A DNA stretch of 64,000 nucleotides from Macropodus opercularis (GCA_030770545.1 CM061093.1:1550001-1614000); one strand, 5' to 3'. Numbered from the stretch's first letter, positions 39,521 through 50,887 are shown. The notes: a model not told the origin generated them from the letters alone. Made by a program: numbers and translations.

Positions 39521-39661
39521 TTTTCTGTTATTTTTCAACGCAACATTGGGTGATTCTCCTTTTTGGTAACGCAGATGACCTTGATGAAGTAACAGTCGTG
39601 ACTGTCATGACATTCTGACGTGTTGTCACCTTGAAATGACGTAATGAGGTAACAATTTCTC

Positions 39662-39780
39662 GCTTACGGCCATACCACCTTCAACGTGCCCGATCTCATT
39701 CGAACTCGGAAGCCAAGCAAGGTAGGGCCTGGCTAGTACTTGGACGGGAGACCGCCTGGGAATACCAGGTGCTGTAAGCC
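39662..39780 (+). rRNA. 5S rRNA gene, copy 142 (consensus)
   Basis: Identical to the window consensus. Long. Confidence 0.97.
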
Positions 39781-39921
39781 TTTTCTTTTCTCTTTCAACG
39801 CAACATTGGGTGATTCTCCATCTTGGTTACACAGATGACATTGATGAAGTAACAGTCGTGACTGTCATGACATTCTGACGTGTTGTCGCCTTCAAATGAC
39901 GTAATGAGGTAACAATTTCTC

Positions 39922-40040
39922 GCTTACGGCCATACCACCTTCAACGTGCCCGATCTCATTCGAACTCGGAAGCCAAGCAAGGTAGGGCCTGGCTAGTACT
40001 TGGACGGGAGACCGCCTGGGAATTCCAGGTGCTGTAAGCC
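39922..40040 (+). rRNA. 5S rRNA gene, copy 143
   Basis: Change: a103t. The short spacer after it has lost 4 bp (CAGATGTGACAG), giving a 247-bp unit. Confidence 0.96.
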
Positions 40041-40168
40041 TTTTCTTTTCTCTTTCAACGCAACATTGGGTGATTCTCCATCTTGGTTACACATATGTCC
40101 TTGATGAGCAGATGTGACAGTCTGACATATAGTCACCTTCAAAAGATATAATGTGGTACAGGTTTGTC

Positions 40169-40287
40169 GCTTACGGCCATACCACCTTCAACGTGCCTGA
40201 TCTCATTCGACCTCGGAAGCCAAGCAAGGTAGGGCCTGGCTAGTACTTGGACGGTAGACCGCCTGGGAATACCAGGTGCTGTAAGCC
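40169..40287 (+). rRNA. 5S rRNA gene, copy 144
   Basis: Changes: c30t a43c g87t. Long. Confidence 0.94.
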
Positions 40288-40428
40288 TTTTCTGTTATTT
40301 TTCAACGCAACATTGGGTGATTCTCCTTTTTGGTAGCGCAGATGACCTTGATGAAGTAACAGTCGTGACTGTCATGACATTCTGACGTGTTGTCACCTTC
40401 AAATGACGTAATGAGGTAACAATTTCTC

Positions 40429-40547
40429 GCTTACGGCCATTCCACCTTCAACGTGCCCGATCTCATTCGAACTCGGAAGCCAAGCAAGGTAGGGCCTGGC
40501 TTGTACTTGGATGGGAGACCGCCTGGGAATTCCAGGTGCTGTAAGCC
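40429..40547 (+). rRNA. 5S rRNA gene, copy 145
   Basis: Changes: a13t a74t c84t a103t. Short. Confidence 0.94.
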
Positions 40548-40679
40548 TTTTCTTTTCTCTTTCAACGCAACATTGTGTGATTCTCCATCTTGGTTACACA
40601 TATGTCCTTGATGAGCAGATAGTTGTGACAGTCTGACATATAGTCGCCTTCAAAAGACATAATAAGGTAACAATTTGTC

Positions 40680-40798
40680 GCTTACGGCCATACCATCTTC
40701 AACGTGCCCGATCTCATTCGAACTCGGAAGCCAAGCAAGGTAGGGCCTGGCTAGTACTTGGACGGGAGACGGCCTAGGAATACCAGGTGCTGTAAGCC
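40680..40798 (+). rRNA. 5S rRNA gene, copy 146
   Basis: Changes: c17t c92g g97a. Long. Confidence 0.94.
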
Positions 40799-40939
40799 TT
40801 TTCTGTTATTTTTCAACGCAACATTGGGTGATTCTCCTTTTTGGTAACGCAGATGACCTTGATGAAGTAACAGTCGTGACTGTCATGACATTCTGACGTG
40901 TTGTCACCTTGAAATGACGTAATGAGGTAACAATTTCTC

Positions 40940-41002
40940 GCTTACGGCCATACCACCTTCAACGTGCCCGATCTCATTCGAACTGGGAAGCCAAGCAAGG
41001 TA

Positions 41003-41034
<32 letters not shown>

Positions 41035-41058
41035 TGGGAATACCAGGTGCTGTAAGCC
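40940..41058 (+). rRNA. 5S rRNA gene, copy 147
   Basis: Changes: c46g c84t g93a. Short. Confidence 0.94.
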
Positions 41059-41190
41059 TTTTCTTCTCTCTTTCAATGCAACATTGGGTGATTCTCCATC
41101 TTGGTTACACATATGTCATTGATGAGTAGATAGTTGTGACAGTCTGACATATAGTCACCTTCAAAAGATATAATGTGGTACAGGTTTGTC

Positions 41191-41253
41191 GCTTATGGCC
41201 ATACCACTTTCAACGTGCCTGATCTCATTCAAACTCGGAAGCCAAGCAAGGTA

Positions 41254-41285
<32 letters not shown>

Positions 41286-41309
41286 TGGGAATACCAGGTG
41301 CTGTAAGCC
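41191..41309 (+). rRNA. 5S rRNA gene, copy 148
   Basis: Changes: c6t c18t c30t g41a c84t g93a. Six changes, five at CpG sites. Long. Confidence 0.92.
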
Positions 41310-41450
41310 TTTTCTTTTCTCTTTCAACGCAACATTGTGTGATTCTCGTTTTTGGTAACGCAGATGACCTTGATGAAGTAACAGTCGTGACTGTCATGAC
41401 ATTCTGACGTGTTGTCACCTTCAAATGACGTAATGAGGTAACAATTTCTC

Positions 41451-41569
41451 GCTTACGGCCATACCACCTTCAACGTGCCCGATCTCGTTCGAACTCGGAA
41501 GCCAAGCAAGGTAGGGCCTGGCTAGTGCTTGGACGGGAGACCGCCTGGGAATACCAGGTGCTATAAGCC
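41451..41569 (+). rRNA. 5S rRNA gene, copy 149
   Basis: Changes: a37g a77g g113a (unpaired with c6). Long. Confidence 0.94.
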
Positions 41570-41710
41570 TTCTCTTTTCTCTTTCAACGCAACATTGGGT
41601 GATTCTCCATCTTGGTTACACAGATGACATTGATGAGGTAACAGTCGTGACTGTCATGACATTCTGACGTGTTGTCGCCTTCAAAAGACATATTGAGGTA
41701 ACAACTTGTC

Positions 41711-41829
41711 GCTTACGGCCATACCACCTTCAACGTGCCCGATCTCATTCGACCTCGGAAGCCAAGCATGGTACGGCCTGGCTAGTACTTGGACGGGAGA
41801 CCGCCTAGGAATACCCGGTGCTGTAAGCC
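41711..41829 (+). rRNA. 5S rRNA gene, copy 150
   Basis: Changes: a43c a59t g64c g97a a106c; a59t breaks the compensated 19-59 pair. Short. Confidence 0.92.
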
Positions 41830-41961
41830 TTTTCTTTTCTCTTTCAACGCAACATTGGGTGATTCTCCATCTTGGTTACACATATGTCCTTGATGAGCAG
41901 ATAGTAGTGACAGTCTGACATATAGTCGCCTTCAAAAGATATAATGTGGTACAGGTTTGTC

Positions 41962-42080
41962 GCTTACGGCCATACCACCTTCAACGTGCCCGATCTCATT
42001 CGAACTCGGAAGCCAAGCAAGGTAGGGCCTGGCTAGTACTTGGACGGGAGACCGCCTGGGAATACCAGGTGCTGTAAGCC
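41962..42080 (+). rRNA. 5S rRNA gene, copy 151 (consensus)
   Basis: Identical to the window consensus. Long. Confidence 0.97.
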
Positions 42081-42221
42081 TTTTCTTTTCTCTTTCAACG
42101 CAACATTGGGTGATTCTCCATCTAGGTTACACAGATGACATTGATGAGGTAACAGTCGTGACTGTCATGACATTCTGACGTGTTGTCGCCTTCAAATGAC
42201 GTAATGAGGTAACAATTTCTC

Positions 42222-42340
42222 GCTTACGGCCATACCACCTTCAACGTGCCCGATCTCATTTGACCTCGGAAGCCAAGCAAGGTAGGGCCTGGCTAGTACT
42301 TGGACGGGAGACCGCCTGGGAATACCAGGTGCTGTAAGCC
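42222..42340 (+). rRNA. 5S rRNA gene, copy 152
   Basis: Changes: c40t a43c. Short. Confidence 0.95.
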
Positions 42341-42472
42341 TTTTATTTTCTCTTTCAATGCAACATTGGTTGATTCTCCATCTTGGTTACACATATGTCC
42401 TTGATGAGCAGATAGTTGTGACAGTCTGACATATAGTCGCCTTCAAAAGACATAAGAAGGTAACAATTTCTC

Positions 42473-42591
42473 CCTTACGGCCATACCACCTTCAACGTGC
42501 CCGATCTCATTCGACCTCGGAAGCCAAGCAAGGTAGGGCCTGGCTACTACTTGGACGGGAGACCGCCTAGGAATACCAGGTGCTGTAAGCC
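42473..42591 (+). rRNA. 5S rRNA gene, copy 153
   Basis: Changes: g1c a43c g75c g97a. Short. Confidence 0.92.
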
Positions 42592-42723
42592 TTTTCTTTT
42601 CTCTTTCAACGCAACATTGGGTGATTCTCCATCTTGGTTACACATATGTCCTTGATGAGCAGATAGTAGTGACAGTCTGACATATAGTCGCCTTCAAAAG
42701 ATATAATGTGGTACAGGTTTGTC

Positions 42724-42842
42724 GCTTACGGCCATACCACCTTCAACGTGCCCGATCTCATTCGAACTCGAAAGCCAAGCAATGTAGGGCCTGGCTAGTA
42801 CTTGGACGGGAGACCGCCTGGGAATAGCAGGTGCTGTAAGCC
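42724..42842 (+). rRNA. 5S rRNA gene, copy 154
   Basis: Changes: g48a g60t c104g. Long. Confidence 0.93.
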
Positions 42843-42983
42843 TTTTCTGTTATTTTTCAACGCAACATTGTGTGATTCTCCTTTTTGGTAACGCAGATGA
42901 CCTTGATGAAGTAACAGTCGTGACTGTCATGACATTCTGACGTGTTGTCACCTTCAAATGACGTAATGAGGTAGCAATTTCTC

Positions 42984-43102
42984 GCTTACGGCCATACCAC
43001 CTTCAACGTGCCCGATCTCGTTCGAACTCGGAAGCCAAGCAAGGTAGGGCCTGGCTTGTACTTGGACGGGAGACCGCCTGGGAATACCAGGTGCTGTAAG
43101 CC
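42984..43102 (+). rRNA. 5S rRNA gene, copy 155
   Basis: Changes: a37g a74t. Long. Confidence 0.95.
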
Positions 43103-43243
43103 TTTTCTTTTCTCTTTCAACGCAACATTGGGTGATTCTCCATCTTGGTTACACAGATGACATTGATGAGGTAACAGTCGTGACTGTCATGACATTCTGA
43201 CGTGTTGTCGCCTTCAAATGACGTAATGAGGTAACAACTTCTC

Positions 43244-43362
43244 GCTTACGGCCATACCACCTTCAACGTGCCCGATCTCGTTCGAACTCGGAAGCCAAGC
43301 AAGGTAGGGTCTGGCTAGTACTTGGACGGGAGACCGCCTGGGAATACCAGGTGCTGTAAGCC
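43244..43362 (+). rRNA. 5S rRNA gene, copy 156
   Basis: Changes: a37g c67t. Long. Confidence 0.95.
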
Positions 43363-43503
43363 TTTTCTTTTCTCTTTCAACGCAACATTGGGTGATTCTC
43401 CATCTTGGTTACACAGATGACATTGATGAGTTAACAGTCGTGACTGTCATGACATTCTGACGTGTTGTCGCCTTCAAATGACGTAATGAGGTAACAATTT
43501 CTC

Positions 43504-43622
43504 GCTTACGGCCATACCACCTTCAACGTGCCCGATCTCATTCGACCTCGGAAGCCAATCAAGGTAGGGCCTGGCTAGTACTTGGACGGGAGACCGCCTA
43601 GGAATACCAGGTGCTGTAAGCC
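43504..43622 (+). rRNA. 5S rRNA gene, copy 157
   Basis: Changes: a43c g56t g97a. Short. Confidence 0.95.
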
Positions 43623-43754
43623 TTTTCATTTCTCTTTCAACGCAACATTGGGTGATTCTCCATCTTGGTTACACATATGTCCTTGATGAGCAGATAGTTG
43701 TGACAGTCTGACATATAGTCGCCTTCAAAAGATATAATGTGGTACAGGTTTGTC

Positions 43755-43873
43755 GCTTATGGCCATACCACCTTCAACGTGCCCGATCTCATTCGAACTC
43801 GGAAGCCAAGCAAGGTAGGGCCTGGCTAGTACTTGGACGGGAGACCGCCTGGGAATACCAGGTGCTGTAAGCC
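43755..43873 (+). rRNA. 5S rRNA gene, copy 158
   Basis: Change: c6t. Short. Confidence 0.96.
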
Positions 43874-44005
43874 TTTTCTTTTCTCTTTCAACGCAACATT
43901 GGGTGATTCTCCATCTTGGTTACACATATGTCCTTGATGAGCAGATAATTGTGACAGTCTGACATATAGTCACCTTCAAAAGATATAATGTGGTACAGGT
44001 TTGTC

Positions 44006-44124
44006 GCTTACGGCCATACCACCTTCAACATGCCCGATCTCATTCGAACTCGGAAGCCAAGCAAGGTAGGGCCTGGCTAGTACTTGAACGGGAGACTGCC
44101 TGGGAATAGCAGGTGCTGTAAGCC
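44006..44124 (+). rRNA. 5S rRNA gene, copy 159
   Basis: Changes: g25a g82a c92t c104g. Long. Confidence 0.93.
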
Positions 44125-44265
44125 TTTTCTTTTCTCTTTCAACGCAACATTGGGTGATTCTCCATCTTGGTTACACAGATGACATTGATGAGGTAACAGT
44201 CGTGACTGTCATGACATTCTGACGTGTTGTCGCCTTCAAAAGACGTAATGAGGTAACAATTTGTC

Positions 44266-44384
44266 GCTTACGGCCATTCCACCTTCAACGTGCCCGATCT
44301 CATTCGAACTCGGAAGCCAAGCAAGGTAGGGCCTGGCTAGTACTTGGACCGGAGACCGCCTGGGAATACCAGGTGCTGTAAGCC
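44266..44384 (+). rRNA. 5S rRNA gene, copy 160
   Basis: Changes: a13t g85c. The short spacer after it is a long/short/long mosaic. Confidence 0.94.
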
Positions 44385-44516
44385 TTTTCTGTTATTTTTC
44401 AACGCAACATTGTGTGATTCTCCTTTTTGGTAACGCAGATGACCTTGATGAGCAGATAGTTGTGACAGTCTGACATATAGTCACCTTCAAATGACGTAAT
44501 GAGGTAACAATTTCTC

Positions 44517-44635
44517 GCTTACGGCCATACCACCTTCAACGTGCCCGATCTCGTTCGACCTCGGAAGCCAAGCAAGGTAGGACCTGGCTAGTACTTGGAC
44601 GGGAGACCGCCTGGGAATACCAGGTGCTGTAAGCC
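44517..44635 (+). rRNA. 5S rRNA gene, copy 161
   Basis: Changes: a37g a43c g66a. Long. Confidence 0.94.
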
Positions 44636-44776
44636 TTTTCTGTTATTTTTCAACGCAACATTGGGTGATTCTCCATCTTGGTTACACAGATGACATTGAT
44701 GAGGTAACAGTCGTGACTGTCATGACATTCTGACGTGTTGTCGCCTTCAAATGACGTAATGAGGTTACAATTTCTC

Positions 44777-44895
44777 GCTTGCGGCCATACCACCTTGAAC
44801 GTGCCCAATCTCATTCGACCTCCGAAGCCAAGCAAGGTAGGGCCTGGCTAGTACTTGGACGAGAGACCGCCTGGGAATACCAGGTGCTGTAAGCC
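44777..44895 (+). rRNA. 5S rRNA gene, copy 162
   Basis: Changes: a5g c21g g31a a43c g47c g86a. c21g restores the vertebrate G21-C57 pair of helix II. Short. Confidence 0.91.
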
Positions 44896-45027
44896 TTTTC
44901 TTTTCTCTTTCAACGCAACATTGGGTGATTCTCCATCTTGGTTACACATATGTCCTTGATGATCAGATAGTTGTGACAGTCTGACATATAGTCCCCTTCA
45001 AAAGATATAATGTGGTACAAGTTTGTC

Positions 45028-45146
45028 GCTTACGGCCATACCACCTTCAACGTGCCTGATCTCATTCGACCTCGGAAGCCAAGCAAGGTAGGGCCTGGCT
45101 AGTACTTGGACGGAAGACCGACTGGGAATAGCAGGTCCTGTAAGCC
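45028..45146 (+). rRNA. 5S rRNA gene, copy 163
   Basis: Changes: c30t a43c g87a c94a c104g g110c. Long. Confidence 0.91.
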
Positions 45147-45287
45147 TTTTCTGTTATTTTTCAACGCAACATTTGGTGATTCTCCATATTGGTTACACAG
45201 ATGACCTTGATGAGGTAACAGTCGTGACTATGATGACATTCTGACGTGTTGTCGCCTTCAAAAGACATATTGAGGTAACAATTTGTC

Positions 45288-45349
45288 GCTTACGGGCCTG
45301 GCTAGTACTTGGACGGGAGACCGCCTGGGAATACCAGGTGCTGTAAGCC
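45288..45349 (+). pseudogene. 5S rRNA pseudogene, copy 164, 57-nt deletion
   Basis: 62 nt. GCTTACGG runs straight into GCCTGGCTAG, removing about bases 9-65 with helices II-III and most of box A; box C and the 3' end remain. The G run at the junction suggests a short-homology deletion. Long. Confidence 0.95.
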
Positions 45350-45490
45350 TTTTCTGTTATTTTTCAACGCAACATTGTGTGATTCTCCTTTTTGGTAACG
45401 CAGATGACCTCGATGAAGTAACAGTCGTGACTGTCATGACATTCTGACTTGTTGTCACCTTCAAATGTTGTAATCAGGTAACAATTTCTC

Positions 45491-45609
45491 GCTTACGGCC
45501 ATTCCACATTCAACGTGCCCGATCTCATTCGAACTCGGAAGCCAAGCAAGGTAGGGCCTGGCTTGTACTTGGACGGGAGACCGCCTGGGAAATCCAGGTG
45601 CTGTAAGCC
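45491..45609 (+). rRNA. 5S rRNA gene, copy 165
   Basis: Changes: a13t c18a a74t t102a a103t. Long. Confidence 0.92.
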
Positions 45610-45750
45610 TTTTCTGTTATTTTTCAACGCAACATTGGGTGATTCTCCATCTTGGTTACACAGATGACATTGATGAGGTAATAGTCGTGACTGTCATGAC
45701 ATTCTGACGTGTTGTCGCCTTCAAATGACGTAATGAGGTAACAATTTCTC

Positions 45751-45869
45751 GCTTACGGCCATACCACCTTCAACGTGCCCGACCTCATTCGACCTCGGAA
45801 GCCAAGCAAGGTAGGGCCTGGCTAGTATTTGGACGGGAGACCGCCTGGGAATACCAGGTGCTGTAAGCA
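45751..45869 (+). rRNA. 5S rRNA gene, copy 166
   Basis: Changes: t33c a43c c78t c119a. Short. Confidence 0.93.
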
Positions 45870-46001
45870 TTTTCTTTTCTCTTTCAACGCAAAATTGGGT
45901 GATTCTCCATCTTGGTTACACATATGTCCTTGATGAGCAGATAATTGTGACAGTCTGACATATAGTCACCTTCAAAAGATATAATGTGGTACAGGTTTGT
46001 T

Positions 46002-46120
46002 GCTTACGGCCATGCCACCTTCAACGTGCCCGATCTCATTCGACCTCGGAAGCCAAGCAAGGTAGGGCCTGGCTAGTACTTGGACGGGAGACTGCCTGGG
46101 AATACCAGGTGCTGTAAGCC
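46002..46120 (+). rRNA. 5S rRNA gene, copy 167
   Basis: Changes: a13g a43c c92t. Long. Confidence 0.94.
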
Positions 46121-46261
46121 TTTTCTGTTATTTTTCAACGCAACATTTGGTGATTCTCCATATTGCTTACACAGATGACCTTGATGAGGTAACAGTCGTG
46201 ACTGTCATGACATTCTGACGTGTTGTCGCCTTCAAATGACGTAATGAGGTTACAATTTCTC

Positions 46262-46380
46262 GCTTACGGCCACACCACCTTGAACGTGCCCAATCTCATT
46301 CGACCTCGGAAGCCAAGCAAGGTAGGGCCTGGCTAGTACTTGGACGGGAGACCGCCTGGGAATACCAGGTGCTGTAAGCC
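46262..46380 (+). rRNA. 5S rRNA gene, copy 168
   Basis: Changes: t12c c21g g31a a43c. Related to copy 162. Short. Confidence 0.93.
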
Positions 46381-46512
46381 TTTTCTTTTCTCTTTCAACG
46401 CAACATTGGGTGATTCTCCATCTTGGTTACACATATGTCCTTGATGATCAGATAATTGTGACAGTCTGACATATAGTCACCTTCAAAAGATATAATGTGG
46501 TACAGGTTTGTT

Positions 46513-46631
46513 GCTTACGGCCATACCACCTTCAACGTGCCCGATCTCATTCGTACTCGGAAGCCAAGCAAGGTAGGGCCTGGCTAGTACTTGGACGGGA
46601 GACCGCCTGGGAATAGCAGGTGCTGTAAGCC
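46513..46631 (+). rRNA. 5S rRNA gene, copy 169
   Basis: Changes: a42t c104g. Long. Confidence 0.94.
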
Positions 46632-46772
46632 TTTTCTGTTATTTTTCAACGCAACATTTGGTGATTCTCCTTTTTGGTAACGCAGATGACCTTGATGAGG
46701 TAACAGTCGTGACTGTGATGACATTCTGACGTGTTGTTGCCTTTAAAAGACATATTGAGGTTACAATTTGTC

Positions 46773-46891
46773 GCTTACGGCCATTCCACCTTTAAAGTGC
46801 CCGATCTTATTCGACCTCGGAAGCCAAGCAAGGTAGGGCCTGGCTAGTACTTGGACGGGAGACCGCCTGGGAATTCCAGGTGCTGTAAGCC
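46773..46891 (+). rRNA. 5S rRNA gene, copy 170
   Basis: Changes: a13t c21t c24a c36t a43c a103t. Shares the rare c21t-c24a patch with copies 220 and 237. Short. Confidence 0.91.
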
Positions 46892-47023
46892 TTTTCTTTT
46901 CTCTTTCAACGCAACATTGGGTGATTCTCCATCTTGGTTACACAGATGTCCTTGATGAGCAGATAGTTGTGACAGTCTGACATATAGTCGCCTTCAAAAG
47001 ACATAATGAGGTAACAATTTCTC

Positions 47024-47142
47024 GCTTACGGCCATACCACCTTCAACGTGCCCGATCTCATTAGAATTCGGAAGCCAAGCAAGGTAGGGCCTGGCTAGTA
47101 CTTGGACGGGAGACTGCCTGGGAATACCAGGTGCTGTAAGCC
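47024..47142 (+). rRNA. 5S rRNA gene, copy 171
   Basis: Changes: c40a c44t c92t. Short. Confidence 0.94.
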
Positions 47143-47274
47143 TTTTCTTTTCTCTTTCAATGCAACATTGGGTGATTCTCCATCTTGGTTACACATATGT
47201 CATTGATGAGCAGATAGTTGTGACAGTCTGACATATAGTCACCTTCAAAAGATATAATGTGGTACAGGTTTGTC

Positions 47275-47393
47275 GCTTATGGCCATACCACCTTCAACGT
47301 GCCCGATCTCATTCGACCTCGGAAGCCAAGCAAGGTAAGGCCTGGCTAGTACTTGGACGGGAGACTGCCTGGGAATACCAGGTGCTGTAAGCC
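47275..47393 (+). rRNA. 5S rRNA gene, copy 172
   Basis: Changes: c6t a43c g64a c92t. Long. Confidence 0.94.
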
Positions 47394-47534
47394 TTTTCTT
47401 TTCTCGTTCAACGCAACATTGGGTGATTCTCCATCTTGGTTACACAGATGATATTGATGAGGTAACAGCCGTGACTGTCATGACATTCTGACGTGTTGTC
47501 GCCTTCAAAAGACATATTGAGGTAACAATTTGTC

Positions 47535-47653
47535 GCTTACGGCAATTCCACCTTCAACGTGCCCGATCTCATTCGAACTCGGAAGCCAAGCAAGGTAGGG
47601 CCTGGCTAGTACTTGGACGGGAGACTGCCTGGGAATACCAGGTGCTGTAAGCC
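47535..47653 (+). rRNA. 5S rRNA gene, copy 173
   Basis: Changes: c10a a13t c92t. Long. Confidence 0.94.
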
Positions 47654-47794
47654 TTTTCTGTTATTTTTCAACGCAACATTGGGTGATTCTCCTTTTTGGT
47701 AACGCAGATGACCTTGATGAAGTAACAGTCGTGACTGTCATGACATTCTGACGTGTTGTCGCCTTCAAATGACGTAATGAGGTAACAATTTGTC

Positions 47795-47913
47795 GCTTAC
47801 GGCCATACCACCTTCAACGTGCCCGATCTCATTCGACCTCGGAAGCCAAGCAAGGTAGGGCCTGGCTAGTACTTGGACGGGAGACCGCCTGGGAATACCA
47901 GGTGCTGTAAGCC
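47795..47913 (+). rRNA. 5S rRNA gene, copy 174
   Basis: Change: a43c only. Long. Confidence 0.96.
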
Positions 47914-48054
47914 TTTTCTTTTCTCTTTCAACGCAACATTGGGTGATTCTCCATCTTGGTTACACAGATGACATTGATGACGTAAAAGTCGTGACTGTCA
48001 TGACATTCTGACGTGTTGTCGCCTTCAAATGACGTAATGAGGTAACAATTTGTC

Positions 48055-48173
48055 GCTTACGGCCATACCACCTTCAACGTGCCCGATCTCATTCGACCTC
48101 GGAAGCCAACCAAGGTAGGGCCTGGCTAGTACTTGGACGGGAGACCGCCTGGGAATACCAGGTGCTGTAAGCC
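48055..48173 (+). rRNA. 5S rRNA gene, copy 175
   Basis: Changes: a43c g56c. Long. Confidence 0.95.
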
Positions 48174-48314
48174 TTTTCTTTTCTCTTTCAACGCAACATT
48201 GGGTGATTCTCCATCTTTGTTACACAGATGACATTGATTAGGTAACAGTCGTGACTGTCATGACATTCTGACGTGTTGTCGCCTTCAAAAGACATATTGA
48301 GGTAACAACTTGTC

Positions 48315-48433
48315 GCTTACGGCCATACCACCTTCAACGTGCCCGATCTCGTTCGAACTCGGAAGCCAAGCAAGGTAGGGCCTGGCTAGTACTTGGACGG
48401 GAGACCGCCTGGGAATACCAGGTGCTGTAAGCC
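48315..48433 (+). rRNA. 5S rRNA gene, copy 176
   Basis: Change: a37g. Long. Confidence 0.96.
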
Positions 48434-48574
48434 TTTTCTGTTATTTTTCAACGCAACATTTGGTGATTCTCCATATTGGTTACACAGATGACCTTGATGA
48501 GGTAACAGTCGTGACTTTGATGACATTCTGACGTGTTGTCGCCTTCAAAAGACATATTGAGGTAACAACTTGTC

Positions 48575-48693
48575 GCTTACGGCCATACCACCTTCAACGT
48601 GCCCGATCTCATTCGACCTCGGAAGCCAAGCAAGGTAGGGCCTGGCTAGTACTTGGACGGGAGACCGCCTGGGAATACCAGGTGCTGTAAGCC
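48575..48693 (+). rRNA. 5S rRNA gene, copy 177
   Basis: Change: a43c only. Long. Confidence 0.96.
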
Positions 48694-48834
48694 TTTTCTG
48701 TTATTTTTCAACGCAACATTTGGTGATTCTCCTTTTTGATAATGCAGATGACCTTGATGAGGTAACAGTCGTGACTGTCATGACATTCTGACGTGTTGTC
48801 GCCTTCAAATGACGTAATGAGGTAACAATTTCTC

Positions 48835-48953
48835 GCTTACGGCCATACCACCTTCAACGTGCCCGATCTCATTCGACCTCGGAAGCCAAGCAAGCTAGGG
48901 CCTGGCTAGTACTTGGACGGGAGACTGCCTGGGAATACCAGGTGCTGTAAGCC
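48835..48953 (+). rRNA. 5S rRNA gene, copy 178
   Basis: Changes: a43c g61c c92t. Short. Confidence 0.94.
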
Positions 48954-49085
48954 TTTTCTTTTCTCTTTCAACGCAACATTGGGTGATTCTCCATCTTGGT
49001 TACACATATGTCCTTGATGAGCAGATAGTTGTGACAGTCTGACATATAGTCGCCTTCAAAAGATATAATGTGGTACAGGTTTGTC

Positions 49086-49204
49086 GCTTACGGCCATACC
49101 ACCTTCAACGTGCCTGATCTCATTCGAACTCGGAAGCCAAGCAAAGTAGGGCCTGGCTAGTACTTGGACGGGAGACCGCCTGGGAATACCAGGTGCTGTA
49201 AGCC
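49086..49204 (+). rRNA. 5S rRNA gene, copy 179
   Basis: Changes: c30t g60a. Long. Confidence 0.95.
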
Positions 49205-49345
49205 TTTTCTTTTCTCTTTCAACGCAACATTGGGTGATTCTCCATCTTGGTTACACAGATGACATTGATGAGGTAACAGTCGTGACTGTTATGACATTCT
49301 AACGTGTTGTCGCCTTCAAATGACGTAATGAGGTAACAATTTCTC

Positions 49346-49464
49346 GCTTACGGCCATACCACCTTCAACGTGCCCGATCTCATTCAACCTCGGAAGCCAA
49401 GCAAGGTAGGGCCTGGCTAGTACTTGGACGGGAGACCGCCTAGGAATACCAGGTGCTGTAAGCC
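49346..49464 (+). rRNA. 5S rRNA gene, copy 180
   Basis: Changes: g41a a43c g97a. Long. Confidence 0.95.
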
Positions 49465-49605
49465 TTTTCTTTTCTCTTTCAACGCAACATTGGGTGATTC
49501 TCCATCTTGGTTACACAGATGACATTGATGAGGTAACAGTCGTGACTGTCATGACAATCTGACGTGTTGTCGCCTTCAAATGACGTAATGAGGTAACAAT
49601 TTCTC

Positions 49606-49724
49606 GCTTACGGCCATACCACCTTCAACGTGCCCGATCTCATTCAACCTCGGAAGCCAAGCAAGGTAGGGCCTGGCTAGTACTTGGACGGGAGACCGCC
49701 TAGGAATACCAGGTGCTGTAAGCC
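49606..49724 (+). rRNA. 5S rRNA gene, copy 181
   Basis: Identical to copy 180, apparently a single-unit duplication (260 bp). Short. Confidence 0.95.
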
Positions 49725-49856
49725 TTTTCTTTTCTCTTTCAACGCAACATTGGGTGATTCTCCATCTTGGTTACACAGATGACATTGATGAGCAGATAAT
49801 TGTCACAGTCTGACATATAGTCACCTTCAAAAGATATAATGTGGTACAGGTTTGTC

Positions 49857-49975
49857 GCTTACGGCCATACCACCTTCAACGTGCCTGATCTCATTCGAAC
49901 TCGGAAGCCAAGCAAAGTAGGGCCTGGCTAGTACTTGGACGGGAGACCGCCTGGGAATACCAGGTGCTGTAAGCC
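49857..49975 (+). rRNA. 5S rRNA gene, copy 182
   Basis: Changes: c30t g60a. Long. Confidence 0.95.
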
Positions 49976-50116
49976 TTTTCTGTTATTTTTCAACGCAACA
50001 TTTGGTGATTCTCCATATTGGTTACACAGATGACCTTGATGAGGTAACAGTCGTGACTGTGATGACATTCTGACGTGTTGTCGCCTTCAAAAGACATATT
50101 GAGGTAACAATTTCTC

Positions 50117-50235
50117 GCTTACGGCCATACCACCTTCAACGTGCCTGATCTCATTAGACCTCGGAAGCCAAGCAAGGTAGGGCCTGGCTAGTACTTGGAC
50201 GGGAGACCGCCTGGGAATACCAGGTGCTGTAAGCC
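50117..50235 (+). rRNA. 5S rRNA gene, copy 183
   Basis: Changes: c30t c40a a43c. Long. Confidence 0.94.
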
Positions 50236-50376
50236 TTTTCTGTTATTTTTCAACGCAACATTGGGTGATTCTCCTTTTTGGTAACGCAGATGACCTTGAT
50301 GAGGTAACAGTCGTGACTGTGATGACATTCTGACGTGTTGTCGCCTTCAAAAGACATATTGAGGTAACAACTTGTC

Positions 50377-50495
50377 GCTTACGGCCATACCACCTTCAAC
50401 GTGCCCGATCTCATTCTGCCGCGGAAGCCAAGCAAGGTAGGGCCTGGCTAGTACTTGGACGGGAGACAACCTGCGAATACCAGGTGCTGTAAGCC
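50377..50495 (+). rRNA. 5S rRNA gene, copy 184
   Basis: Changes: g41t a42g a43c t45g c92a g93a g98c. Among the most divergent full-length copies, with unusual transversions. Short. Confidence 0.89.
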
Positions 50496-50627
50496 TTTTC
50501 TTTTCTCTTTCAATGCAACATTGGGTGATTCTCCATCTTGGTTACACATATGTCATTGATGAGCAGATAGTTGTGACAGTCTGACATATAGTCACCTTCA
50601 AAAGATATAATGTGGTACAGGTTTGTC

Positions 50628-50746
50628 GCTTATGGCCATACCACCTTCAACGTGCCCGATCTCATTCGAACTCGGAAGCCAAGCAAGGTAGGGCCTGGCT
50701 AGTACTTGGACGGGAGACTGCCTGGGAATACCAGGTGCTGTAAGCC
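50628..50746 (+). rRNA. 5S rRNA gene, copy 185
   Basis: Changes: c6t c92t. Long. Confidence 0.95.
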
Positions 50747-50887
50747 TTTTCTGTTATTTTTCAACGCAACATTGGGTGATTCTCCTTTTTGGTAACGCAG
50801 ATGACCTTGATGAAGTAACAGTCGTGACTGTCATGACATTCTGACGTGTTGTCGCCTTCAAATGACGTAATGAGGTAACAATTTGTC

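Noticed and set aside
41706..41918. 70-residue + strand ORF
   Set aside because: It reads through a 5S gene and its spacer, opened only by chance variants in copy 150.
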